Part shown: positions 16,245 through 23,295 of the stretch, in pieces
Layout of the letters: the number at the start of each line of letters is the position of its first letter
Numbering within the stretch: position 1 is the stretch's first letter
From: an uncultured Steroidobacter sp.
GTDB taxonomy: Bacteria; Pseudomonadota; Gammaproteobacteria; Steroidobacterales; Steroidobacteraceae
DNA length: 40,366 bases
Direction of reading: 5' to 3'
Assembly: GCA_946478975.1 (NCBI GenBank)
Contig: CAMLEO010000021.1
Coordinates: 1 to 40,366 of the forward strand
The notes under the pieces: generated by a model
The model's database searches: none
Told to the model about the DNA's origin: nothing
Seen by the model: only the letters and a program-made list of their open reading frames with translations
Translations under genes and position numbers: made by a program

Positions 16245-18595
16245 GAGTTTGCTTCTCCTTCGAATTCATCGACTCCATTTGCCCTGTGCACGATGAAGCG
16301 GATGTTGCCGTCGTTGAATCGGGGATCGCGCAGGACCGTGCCAATACGGTCCACGAGTGACTTCGCCGGATCCTGGGACAGGATTGCATCGATGAAGTCC
16401 CGCGCATTCCGCACGTCGATCGGCGCCTTTGGCGCGATGACTGCTCCCGCGCCCAGTCGAATCAGTTCCTGGGCCAACGCCGGTGATGATTGCCCGAGAT
16501 CGCCCGTCGAACAGGACATCAGCAGGATCGTGGGCTTGCGCCCCTCAAAGCCAGCTGACGAACGCGCCAGGTCTGCGGCACTCAACTCGTAAACCTTGCC
16601 ACCGCTGGGAAACAGCACCTTCGTTCCATCCCGCGAGTGCGCAAAGACGACGATGACATCCGCGGCGTTGTTCAGGCTACGGTGGCTGGACGTGCGCACC
16701 GGAACGTGCAGACCATGGAAATAATCATTGATCTCCCGCGAAGTCGAGATCCACAGGGATTCAGAACCTCTGAGGTCATGCGCCTCTAACGCTCGAAATT
16801 CCTTGGCGTTGGTTGGGAGGCCCGACAGCACGACCGTCTTTTTCAAATCCAACGTGCGCGTGCTCGCCTGCTGAAAGCGCGCTTTGATTTCCTGCGGCGA
16901 GCGGCCTGCAATTGCCGAGCGAATCACTGGCACTCGTACGATCCGCTCGACGTCGACGGCATCCAACTCATGCCCTGTGATGATCGCGACCTCGGCATCT
17001 CTTACGCGTTCTCTGATCAGAGAGGCAACTTGCTTTCGCTGCTCGGCTTCGGGGGAGGGATGCCTCAATAGATTCCAAATCTTTGAGATCGCTGTATCCA
17101 CCTTGGGTTGTAGGACATCGATCTGCGTCTCCGTTCCCGCGGACACGACAAGTGCAGTAGTGTCGAGGGCGATCTGCCGGAACGCGACGCCCTTGTCCAT
17201 AGCGATTCGCAAACCGACCCGGCTCGTATCAAGGATGTCGCGCACGGCACTGCGCAAGAATTCACGCGTGTCGGCAACAACCAGAATCACACTGGAGGAA
17301 TCATCACCGATCGTTTGTTGCCGAATGACGTCCGAGCCGACTGCATCGTTTAGAATACGAGCGATCGCACGAGCTAGGCGTGTCTCAACCCGGAAGAACT
17401 GCGCGGCGACCGGATCGCCTGGCGTATTGAGCGTACGGCGGGCAGTATTACTCAAGGGAACCGCGTCGGGCGTGAGATACTCCGTGTTCTCCATGGCCGC
17501 TGCGAAGCCATCGAGATACGCTACGGTCGTCTCATCAAGCGTGCCTGCACGCGCCGAGGTCAATCCCCAATCGTCCTGAAACGCCGTGACCGTATGCATC
17601 CATTGCACCGGATCTGCGTCACTAGGAGGCCTATACCCCAGTGCCTCCAGCGTACCTCGTGCGTGGTCAAATTTTGGCTGTAGAGTCGCAACAACCAGCT
17701 TCTTGGCACTAGATGTCAGTACCGCTGTGGGTTCGATGCCGATAGCGCGCTTCAGATCTCCGATTTCCGTGGGTGCGGTGTTGTTGCGGTAGTAGCCAAC
17801 AACGGAGGTCAGCCAAGTCTTTATGGCTCGGCGACTGTCATCGAGCTTTGCTGACATTCGCTCGTTGAATTCGCCAGACTCTTTGAACCCCGAGCGTCGT
17901 TCGAATTGGCGGATGGCCAATCGAGTGCTCTCACCCATTTCGCCGTCGAGCGGCACCGCATATCCCGCGGCAATCAACCCCTCCTGAGCACTCAGAATGC
18001 GCTGGTGCTCTATCTGACGCTGCGCTTCCTTCTCCGCTTCGAGCGCAGCTGCGAGGCGTTCTTGTTCCTGCTGCTGTTCTTCGACGGCATCCCATGTCTC
18101 GCCCTGCTTGTCGCGAACGCTCAGGGAGGCATCGAACGGGAAAGGCTCTTGATCAGCGCCTCCCAACACGACGGCTTGATTGAACTCGATGCGCAACGGC
18201 TCATTGCTGGTGTTGCGGATTTCAACTTCGTCGTACGAATCGGAACCAACATAGATGACGCCGTATCCCTGCTGCTGCTCGATTTCACCGCCTATCTGGA
18301 CACGACCTTCATCGATTGCTTCTTGAAGCGGTACGGACTGCCCCGTTTGGGTATTCGTGACTATTGCAGCCGTGGGCTGGCCATGAAGCACTTGCGTAAA
18401 ATGGTCTCCGCTGTCCGGCGGTGATGCAGACTCGTCCATGCAATAGGCGGAGACTTTCGACGATTGACCGGAGCTCAGCGTCCGGGATTGTCCACCGACA
18501 ACACCCATGCGCTGGTGCGCGAAGATAGTTTGCGAGTAGAGAAGTGAGATCAAGATCGCGCAGAGCGCCACTCGAATCGTGCCGATTTGAATCAA
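16241..18595 (-). CDS. Exported CHAT/caspase-like protein with peptidoglycan-binding domains
   Basis: A 784-residue protein with an N-terminal signal peptide (hydrophobic ALCAILISLLYSQTIFAHQ, about 10-28). Residues 60-165 form an unassigned beta-rich region and 172-200 a Gln/Glu-rich coiled coil. A peptidoglycan-binding-type fold follows at 201-250 (GLIAAGYAVPLDGEMGESTR), and a second, more degenerate one at about 312-361 (LEALGYRPP, AFQDDWGLTS, GTLDETTVAYL). The C-terminal third ends in a CHAT/caspase-like module: His653 in DVIVVFAHSRDG and Cys695 in TILLMSCSTGD, the His/Cys dyad of clan CD proteases. The start is TTG at 18595, without a good ribosome site but needed for the signal peptide. 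Exported CHAT-like proteins are unusual. Function unknown; a role in envelope-associated conflict or defence is inferred from island location and the coupled membrane gene. Confidence 0.75.
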   Translation of the reverse strand: MIQIGTIRVALCAILISLLYSQTIFAHQRMGVVGGQSRTLSSGQSSKVSAYCMDESASPPDSGDHFTQVLHGQPTAAIVTNTQTGQSVPLQEAIDEGRVQIGGEIEQQQGYGVIYVGSDSYDEVEIRNTSNEPLRIEFNQAVVLGGADQEPFPFDASLSVRDKQGETWDAVEEQQQEQERLAAALEAEKEAQRQIEHQRILSAQEGLIAAGYAVPLDGEMGESTRLAIRQFERRSGFKESGEFNERMSAKLDDSRRAIKTWLTSVVGYYRNNTAPTEIGDLKRAIGIEPTAVLTSSAKKLVVATLQPKFDHARGTLEALGYRPPSDADPVQWMHTVTAFQDDWGLTSARAGTLDETTVAYLDGFAAAMENTEYLTPDAVPLSNTARRTLNTPGDPVAAQFFRVETRLARAIARILNDAVGSDVIRQQTIGDDSSSVILVVADTREFLRSAVRDILDTSRVGLRIAMDKGVAFRQIALDTTALVVSAGTETQIDVLQPKVDTAISKIWNLLRHPSPEAEQRKQVASLIRERVRDAEVAIITGHELDAVDVERIVRVPVIRSAIAGRSPQEIKARFQQASTRTLDLKKTVVLSGLPTNAKEFRALEAHDLRGSESLWISTSREINDYFHGLHVPVRTSSHRSLNNAADVIVVFAHSRDGTKVLFPSGGKVYELSAADLARSSAGFEGRKPTILLMSCSTGDLGQSSPALAQELIRLGAGAVIAPKAPIDVRNARDFIDAILSQDPAKSLVDRIGTVLRDPRFNDGNIRFIVHRANGVDEFEGEANS

Positions 18596-18833
18596 GGTGG
18601 ATCCCCCAGCGCAGCCTATGGCTATTCTTATGGCCGCGACCCTACCATTAATTCACGCCAGAATAATGTAGCGCCGCCGCCGGCGCAGTGCAGCGGAGGC
18701 TTCCGGCTGCGTCTGCGCGAGTTACCCATCAAACTGCCAGGGCGCGATTGAGCGGTGGCTTCCGATGTTTTAGGTCCTGACGCCACGCCGCTAAAGTTTT
18801 GAAGGCTGCAAAACAGTTTGCAGTTTCTCCCCT
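18596..18833. other. Intergenic region between CHAT-like gene and middle att copy
   Basis: No gene is supported here. It should hold the promoter of the leftward CHAT-like operon, but no convincing -35/-10 pair was found. A perfect hairpin lies at its right end: CTGCAAA (18806-18812), loop ACAG, TTTGCAG (18817-18823), followed by TTTCTCC. It could be a terminator facing right or an inverted repeat linked to the att core ten bases away. Confidence 0.4.
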
Positions 18834-18898
18834 CGGGCGCGCCATCATTCCTCAATTTCGATCAAGAACTAGACACGCTGACTGTGCATGGCGTGCGC
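18834..18898 (+). repeat. Middle att-like copy with chromosomal-type flank
   Basis: CGGGCGCGCCAT at 18834-18845 is identical to the tRNA-Arg 3' end and to 19590-19601. The following 53 bases match those after the right copy (19602-19653) with about a dozen differences and one single-base gap; GATCAAGAAC and CTGTGCATGGCG are shared exactly. The left copy lacks this flank. This marks a junction between two insertions at the same tRNA or a duplicated right flank. Confidence 0.8.
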
Positions 18899-18952
18899 AT
18901 ATTCGATGTCTACGGTCAAAGAATGCGTGCATGTCGATCATTGACCTAGGCG

Positions 18953-19444
18953 ATGACACCAGAGGTCTACAAGATTCCGATCAGCGCTGGACGTCTAGCC
19001 ATCATGGCGCGACCACGGGCGGGCGAATGGCTGCGCGATGAGATTGACGGTTGGCGGACAGCCGGTATCGAGATCGTTGTCTCTCTGCTCGAAATTTCCG
19101 AAGTGCATGAGCTGCAGTTGGCTGACGAGGCGAGTTGTTGCCGAGCGTCAGGAATCGAGTTCATCTCATTCCCGATTCGCGATAGGGGCGTGCCCACATC
19201 GCATCCGATGGCGCGCGAGCTCATCGACAGCCTCGTATCCAGACTGCACGCCGGTTCAAGCATTGCAATTCACTGTCGCGCCGGCATCGGTCGGTCGTCG
19301 CTCATCGCCGCATGCGTCCTGCTGAAGCTGGGAATCGAACCAGACGAGGCATTCCATACGATTGGTCGAGCGCGTTGCGTCGCAGTGCCTGATACGGCCG
19401 AACAAAGAGTGTGGGTCTTTAGTTTCGCTAAGCACGACGAATAA
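18953..19444 (+). CDS. Cys-based tyrosine/dual-specificity phosphatase
   Basis: A 163-residue cytoplasmic phosphatase. The P-loop is HCRAGIGRSS with nucleophile Cys108 and phosphate-binding Arg114 (CX5R). The general acid is probably Asp77 in FPIRDRGVPTS. A Q-loop-like PDTAEQ is at 146-151. Length and order match the small eukaryotic-like dual-specificity phosphatases found across bacteria. The ATG at 18953 has no strong ribosome site. It sits alone between the middle and right att copies, so it is cargo of the second island segment. Its substrate is unknown; both protein and non-protein phosphates are possible. Confidence 0.88.
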   Translation: MTPEVYKIPISAGRLAIMARPRAGEWLRDEIDGWRTAGIEIVVSLLEISEVHELQLADEASCCRASGIEFISFPIRDRGVPTSHPMARELIDSLVSRLHAGSSIAIHCRAGIGRSSLIAACVLLKLGIEPDEAFHTIGRARCVAVPDTAEQRVWVFSFAKHDE

Positions 19445-19463
19445 GCACTCCGCCGGCGCATCT

Positions 19464-19540
19464 CATGGTGTGCATGGTGTGCATGGTGTGCATGGTGTGC
19501 ATGAAGTGAGCCTGATTCATGCTCATAAGCCATGCACACC
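19464..19540. repeat. Four 9-bp tandem repeats plus inverted copy
   Basis: CATGGTGTG occurs four times in a row (19464-19499) followed by CATG. The last GGTGTGCATG (19494-19503) is repeated in reverse complement as CATGCACACC (19531-19540), so a 10-bp stem with a 27-base loop can form. It lies 20 bases after the phosphatase stop codon and before the right att copy. It could be a terminator-like structure, a protein-binding array or a slippage product. Confidence 0.85.
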
Positions 19541-19573
19541 GGATGGTAAGTGATTGATGTGGAAGAGCTGCCC

Positions 19574-19601
19574 GGAGTTCGAGTCTCTCCGGGCGCGCCA
19601 T
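19574..19601 (+). repeat. attR: tRNA-Arg 3' end, last copy
   Basis: Direct repeat of 14656-14683 with 27 of 28 bases identical, offset 4918. It is only the 3' third of a tRNA, with no acceptor 5' strand or anticodon arm upstream, so it is an attachment-site scar and not a tRNA gene. The 52 bases after it resemble those after the middle copy. Confidence 0.88.
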
Positions 19602-19760
19602 ACTTCCCCAAGCAGATCAAGAACCAGACAGGCTGGCTGTGCATGGCGAGCGCGCGTAAGTCACCTGCGAGCCCTAAAGGCACCTGCGAGCCCGAAAAGT
19701 TCGCGCGATGTTTGCTAACTCACGGATGGGGACGGCACACCGCCCCCGCGGACTATCGAC

Positions 19761-19928
19761 GTGTTGTGGATATGGATCGTAGCGTCACTCACGTGCGCGC
19801 TCGCGGTGCCTTATGCCGCAACCGTGCTGATTAAAAACAAAGATCGACGCACGCTCGGCAGTCTCTTGATCACCGGTACTGGCGCGTCGCTGCTGCTAGG
19901 CGCTGTCGCCTACGCGGTGCTCGGATAG
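19761..19928 (+). CDS. Small two-helix membrane protein
   Basis: A 55-residue frame from GTG to TAG just right of the island. It is hydrophobic at both ends (LWIWIVASLTCALAVPYAAT and GASLLLGAVAYAVLG) with a basic turn, IKNKDRRTLG, between, the look of a small two-helix inner-membrane protein. No family is recognised and no clear ribosome site precedes the GTG. The frame opens only at 19719 and holds no earlier start codon. The next gene follows after 95 bases. Confidence 0.45.
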   Translation: MLWIWIVASLTCALAVPYAATVLIKNKDRRTLGSLLITGTGASLLLGAVAYAVLG

Positions 19929-20023
19929 CGGACAACGTACGCCGCTGCTGGCACACTGACGAGTCCAAGTGCCCGCCTGGCGCGAATCCAGGGGCACGGA
20001 CGTTCAGACAGGAGAAACGACCC

Positions 20024-20746
20024 ATGCTCACCCGCGCCGCTGCCGCCTTCGCTCTCATGAGCCTCACCTCGCTGGCGCACGCCGGCGACATCGATCTCAC
20101 GCAGTTGCTCGGAGTGCAGAGTGACTTTCGCGCGTTTGCCAAAGATCTCGGCGCTTCTTTGAGTTACAAACCGATCGCGCCGGGCGAGCCGCTGGGCCTG
20201 CTCGGCATCGACATCGGCCTCGAGGTGACCGCGACCGATCTGCAAGCCGATCGTGTGTATCGGCGCGTCACCAGCGACAGCGCCGATTATTTGATCGTGC
20301 CCAAGCTGCACGTTCACAAGGGCCTGCCGCTGCGCTTGAACGTCGACGCGTTCTACAGCACCGTGCCCGACAGCAACATCGAGCTGTTCGGCGGCGCGCT
20401 CGGTTATTCGATTCTCGAAGGTGGTGTCGCTACGCCGGCGTTAACTGTGCGCGCGACGGCGACCAAACTTTCTGGCGTCAGCGGTTTGGATATGGACACG
20501 CGCGGCATCGAGCTCACGATCTCCAAAGGATTTGCGTTGCTGACGCCTTATGCCGGCGTCGGTCGGGTGCATGTCACGAGCGATCCGACGGGCGCTGCGA
20601 CGTCGGCGCTCAGGAAGGAAAGCTTTGACCTCGACAAGATCTACGCCGGCTTGAACATCAACTTCGGCCTGCTCAACTTTGCGTTCGAAGCGGACAAGAC
20701 CGGCGACGCGCCCAGCTACAGCGGCAAGGTCGGCTTTCGCTTTTGA
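20024..20746 (+). CDS. YfaZ-like outer-membrane beta-barrel protein
   Basis: A 240-residue exported protein. A signal peptide is clear (RAAAAFALMSLTSLAHAG, cleavage near residue 20). The mature part alternates polar and hydrophobic residues in beta-strand style and ends with an aromatic C-terminus (YSGKVGFRF), as outer-membrane barrels do. Central strands such as ELFGGALGYSIL and YAGLNINFGLLNFAFEAD resemble the YfaZ family, whose function is unknown. A good AGGAGA ribosome site precedes the ATG. It is convergent with the next gene across a strong hairpin. Confidence 0.7.
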   Translation: MLTRAAAAFALMSLTSLAHAGDIDLTQLLGVQSDFRAFAKDLGASLSYKPIAPGEPLGLLGIDIGLEVTATDLQADRVYRRVTSDSADYLIVPKLHVHKGLPLRLNVDAFYSTVPDSNIELFGGALGYSILEGGVATPALTVRATATKLSGVSGLDMDTRGIELTISKGFALLTPYAGVGRVHVTSDPTGAATSALRKESFDLDKIYAGLNINFGLLNFAFEADKTGDAPSYSGKVGFRF

Positions 20747-20774
20747 GTTTGTGAGTTGTCGTTTGCTAACACGT

Positions 20775-20802
20775 CGCCGGGCATCTCGTGCGATGCCCGG
20801 CG
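20775..20802. terminator. Strong hairpin between convergent genes
   Basis: A perfect 11-bp stem, CGCCGGGCATC (20775-20785) and GATGCCCGGCG (20792-20802), with loop TCGTGC. It sits between the outer-membrane protein stop and the converging hydrolase stop. It has no long T run, but position and symmetry suggest a bidirectional terminator. Confidence 0.6.
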
Positions 20803-20820
20803 CCGGTTACGTTTCGAGCG

Positions 20821-21651
20821 TTACGAGCGGATGAACGCCAGCAGGTCCGGATTCAAGATGTCGGGATGCGTCGACAGCATGCCGTGCGGCAGCCCTTCGT
20901 AGGTCTTGAGCGTGCCGTGCTTCAGCAGCTTGATCGCCAGGTGCGCAGAGTCGGCGATCGGCACGATCTGATCGTCGGTGCCGTGCGCGACCAGCACCGG
21001 CACGGTGATCGCTTTCAGGTCTTCGGTGAAATCTGTTTCCGAAAACGCCTTGATACATTCGTAATGAGCGTTGGCCGCGCCCATCATTCCCTGGCGCCAC
21101 CAGTTGTCGATCAGGCCCTGTGACACTTTCGCACCGGGACGGTTGAACCCGTAGAACGGGCCGGCGGGCAGGTCGATAAAGAACTGTGCGCGATTCGCGG
21201 CGAGCGCAGCGCGCAGCCCGTCAAACGCTTCGATCGGCGTGCCGCCCGGATTCTTGGCCGATTTCACCATCACCGGCGGCACGGCGCCGACGAGAACGGC
21301 CTTGGCAACGCGACCGGGTTTGGCGCGCGCAACGTAGTGCGCCACTTCGCCGCCGCCGGTCGAGTGGCCGATATGAACTGCGTGCGACAGATCGAGTGCG
21401 TCGGTGAGCGCGGCCACATCGGCAGCGTATGTGTCCATTTCATGACCGGTCGCTGCCTGGCTCGAACGTCCGTGCCCACGACGATCGTGCGCGATGACGC
21501 GAAAACCCTTGGAGAGAAAGAACAACATCTGGTTGTCCCAGTCGTCCGCGCTCAGCGGCCAACCGTGGTGAAAAACAATGGGCTGTGCGTCGCGCGGGCC
21601 CCAGTCCTTGTAGAAAATGTTGGTGCCGTCGCGCGTCGTGATGGTGCTCAT
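20821..21651 (-). CDS. Alpha/beta hydrolase, non-heme haloperoxidase-like
   Basis: A 276-residue cytoplasmic alpha/beta hydrolase. The oxyanion strand is [13 protein letters not shown], the nucleophile is Ser97 in [10 protein letters not shown], the acid is in [11 protein letters not shown] and the histidine in [12 protein letters not shown]. Residues FHHGWP and GHSTGG match the cofactor-free chloroperoxidase/perhydrolase group, whose natural role is usually ester or perester hydrolysis. The ATG at 21651 has GAGGA upstream; the frame is open 47 codons further but that extension looks non-coding. Divergent from the secreted hydrolase at 21848. Confidence 0.88.
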   Translation of the reverse strand: MSTITTRDGTNIFYKDWGPRDAQPIVFHHGWPLSADDWDNQMLFFLSKGFRVIAHDRRGHGRSSQAATGHEMDTYAADVAALTDALDLSHAVHIGHSTGGGEVAHYVARAKPGRVAKAVLVGAVPPVMVKSAKNPGGTPIEAFDGLRAALAANRAQFFIDLPAGPFYGFNRPGAKVSQGLIDNWWRQGMMGAANAHYECIKAFSETDFTEDLKAITVPVLVAHGTDDQIVPIADSAHLAIKLLKHGTLKTYEGLPHGMLSTHPDILNPDLLAFIRS

Positions 21652-21847
21652 GGCCGATCCTCGTGGGGGTTGGGGCACGTACTCTCCGCCAAAGCACGAC
21701 GCAGTTCTTGTACGTTGCTGCGCTTTTTGGGGCCCCAGACTCGCGATCAAGTCTTCCGGACTCCCGGTGACTTTGCCTGCGCTCCGCGCCACTACAGTGC
21801 TCCCAAGCCAAACGGCCCATCGAAAACCAACTCAAAGGAGCATGACT

Positions 21848-22636
21848 ATGAGCATCAAGAAGATCGCTGCAACCATCGCAGCCACCACGGCGCTTGCGGG
21901 CGGGCACGTGAACGCTGCGGAGCCGGCGCCGTCGGCAACCGTCGTACTAGTGCACGGCGCATTTGCCGATTCGACCAGTTGGAACGGCGTTGCCGAGCGA
22001 CTACAAAAAGACGGCGTGAAAGTTGTTGCTGCTGCCAATCCGCTGCGGGGTGTGGCGGAGGATGCGCGCTATGTGTCCAGCCTGGTGGACGCGATTCCCG
22101 GCCCGGTCGTGCTGGTCGGTCATTCGTATGGCGGAGCCGTCATCAGCAATGTGACATCGCGCGAACAGAAGGTGAAGGCGCTGGTTTACGTCGCTGCCTT
22201 CGCGCCGGAAGTCGGCGAGAGCGCCGGCAAGCTGGCGGGGCAGTTCCCGGGTGGAACACTCGGCAGCGCGCTCGCTCCGCCGGTGTCGACGCCGGATGGC
22301 GGCAAGGATCTATACATCGATCAGAGCAAGTTCTGGAAACAGTTCGCCGCGGATGTCAAAGAACCCGAAGCGCGTTTGATGGCGGTTGCTCAGCGGCCGA
22401 TTGCTGAAGCAGCGTTGGGCGAGCCGAGCCAGCGTGCGACGTGGAAGCAGGTGCCGTCATACTTCGTGTACGGAACTGCGGATAAGAACATTCCAGCCGC
22501 GGCACTGGAGTTCATGGCAAAGCGCGCGAACTCACGCAACACGGTTGTCGTGAAGAACGCATCGCACGTGGTCATGACTTCCAATCCCGAGCCGGTCGCT
22601 AAGCTGATCGAACAGGCCATCGCCGAACAGCAATGA
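21848..22636 (+). CDS. Secreted alpha/beta hydrolase
   Basis: A 262-residue hydrolase with a signal peptide (KKIAATIAATTALAGGHVNAAE, cleavage near 24). The fold shows VVLVHGAFADSTSW, nucleophile Ser93 in VGHSYGG, acid in YGTADKNIP and histidine in NASHVVMTSNPEPV. It belongs to the esterase-like family annotated as alpha/beta hydrolases near salicylate-esterase/EstC homologues. The start at 21848 is preferred because AAGGAG ends seven bases before it; an ATG at 21842 is too close. Probably periplasmic. The substrate is unknown. Confidence 0.85.
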   Translation: MSIKKIAATIAATTALAGGHVNAAEPAPSATVVLVHGAFADSTSWNGVAERLQKDGVKVVAAANPLRGVAEDARYVSSLVDAIPGPVVLVGHSYGGAVISNVTSREQKVKALVYVAAFAPEVGESAGKLAGQFPGGTLGSALAPPVSTPDGGKDLYIDQSKFWKQFAADVKEPEARLMAVAQRPIAEAALGEPSQRATWKQVPSYFVYGTADKNIPAAALEFMAKRANSRNTVVVKNASHVVMTSNPEPVAKLIEQAIAEQQ

Positions 22637-22645
22637 GCCTCACAC

Positions 22646-22700
22646 GCCGGGCCGGGCAGCCAGCGTTTGCAAACAAACGCGCCTGCCAGGCCCGGCAATT
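22646..22700. terminator. Bidirectional terminator hairpin
   Basis: The arm GCCGGGCCGGGCAG (22646-22659) pairs with CTGCCAGGCCCGGC (22683-22696) with one mismatch position, around a loop holding a smaller AT-rich palindrome. AATTTATT follows. It lies between convergent genes. Confidence 0.6.
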
Positions 22701-22702
22701 TA

Positions 22703-23113
22703 TTATGACGGCATCGTGTCGAATCTCTGCACGGACGGATCGATGAAGTCCCACGCGTAACCTCGCACGCTGTACGTCACCGCTTGCGGCTTGAAACGCC
22801 TCGGATCGTCCAGGCTCGCCGCATGGACGGTGAAGATGTCCGGTAGCGCCGAAAACCTCATGTAGACCGGCGAGCCGCAGGTCGGGCAGAACGAGCGCGT
22901 CTTCACATTGCCGCTGTCGGCAACGATGTCCCAGTGCGTTGCCTGGCCTCGAACCTTCACGCCCGCCCGCGGAAATGTCAGATAAGAGCCGTGCCCGGTG
23001 CCGCTCTTGTGCTGGCAGTCGGTGCACTGACAGTGATTTTGAAATATCGGCTCGCCGTCAATCTCATAACGGATCGCGCCACAGGCGCAGCCGCCGGAAT
23101 AAGCCTCGCTCAT
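22703..23113 (-). CDS. GFA-family zinc protein
   Basis: A 136-residue protein of the GFA (glutathione-dependent formaldehyde-activating-like/CENP-V) family. Zinc ligands are Cys9 and Cys11 (GGCACG), Cys28, Cys30 and Cys33 (HCQCTDC), and Cys76 and Cys79 (FCPTCG). The ATG at 23113 follows GGAGAAG and starts MSEAYSGGCACGAIRYE, the family's usual N-terminus; the open frame upstream is not supported. Most members have no proven reaction, so only the family can be named. Confidence 0.9.
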   Translation of the reverse strand: MSEAYSGGCACGAIRYEIDGEPIFQNHCQCTDCQHKSGTGHGSYLTFPRAGVKVRGQATHWDIVADSGNVKTRSFCPTCGSPVYMRFSALPDIFTVHAASLDDPRRFKPQAVTYSVRGYAWDFIDPSVQRFDTMPS

Positions 23114-23295
23114 GTTTCTTCTCCGATGAAAACCTGGGGTCAGGCTAGCGTCCGCGCTGCGCAGGGTGAGAGTGACAAGTGTGGCGGGATTCCGGTCGTG
23201 CGCATGAACCGAAGCGCGCCTCTGAAGGTACTCACGACCGAGCGCGCTGCGACGATGGCGCGCGTGATCGTGCATCACCAAACGGGGAAAATCTC

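Larger units (their letters stand above)
14656..19601. mobile_element. tRNA-Arg integrated island, two tandem segments
   Basis: Bounded by 28-base direct repeats of the tRNA-Arg 3' end and carrying a tyrosine integrase, this is an integrated element about 4.9 kb long. A third att-like copy at 18834-18898 splits it. Segment A (14656-18845) holds the integrase, a small membrane protein and a CHAT-like exported protein. Segment B (18846-19601) holds a protein phosphatase and a 9-bp tandem repeat but no integrase. No transfer, replication or phage structural genes are present, so it is an island or satellite rather than a complete phage or ICE. By eye its coding sequence is less GC-rich than its neighbours, which fits transfer. 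Confidence 0.82.

Noticed and set aside
19464..19503. CRISPR-like repeat
   Set aside because: Units are 9 bp, directly adjacent and without spacers; no cas genes are present.
19574..19601. Possible second tRNA gene
   Set aside because: Only the T-arm and acceptor 3' strand are present; no 5' acceptor strand or anticodon arm precedes it. It is an attachment-site repeat.
19550..19834. Open frame spanning the right att copy
   Set aside because: It reads through the tRNA scar, changes composition midway and has no recognisable features; the 55-residue frame at 19761 is better.
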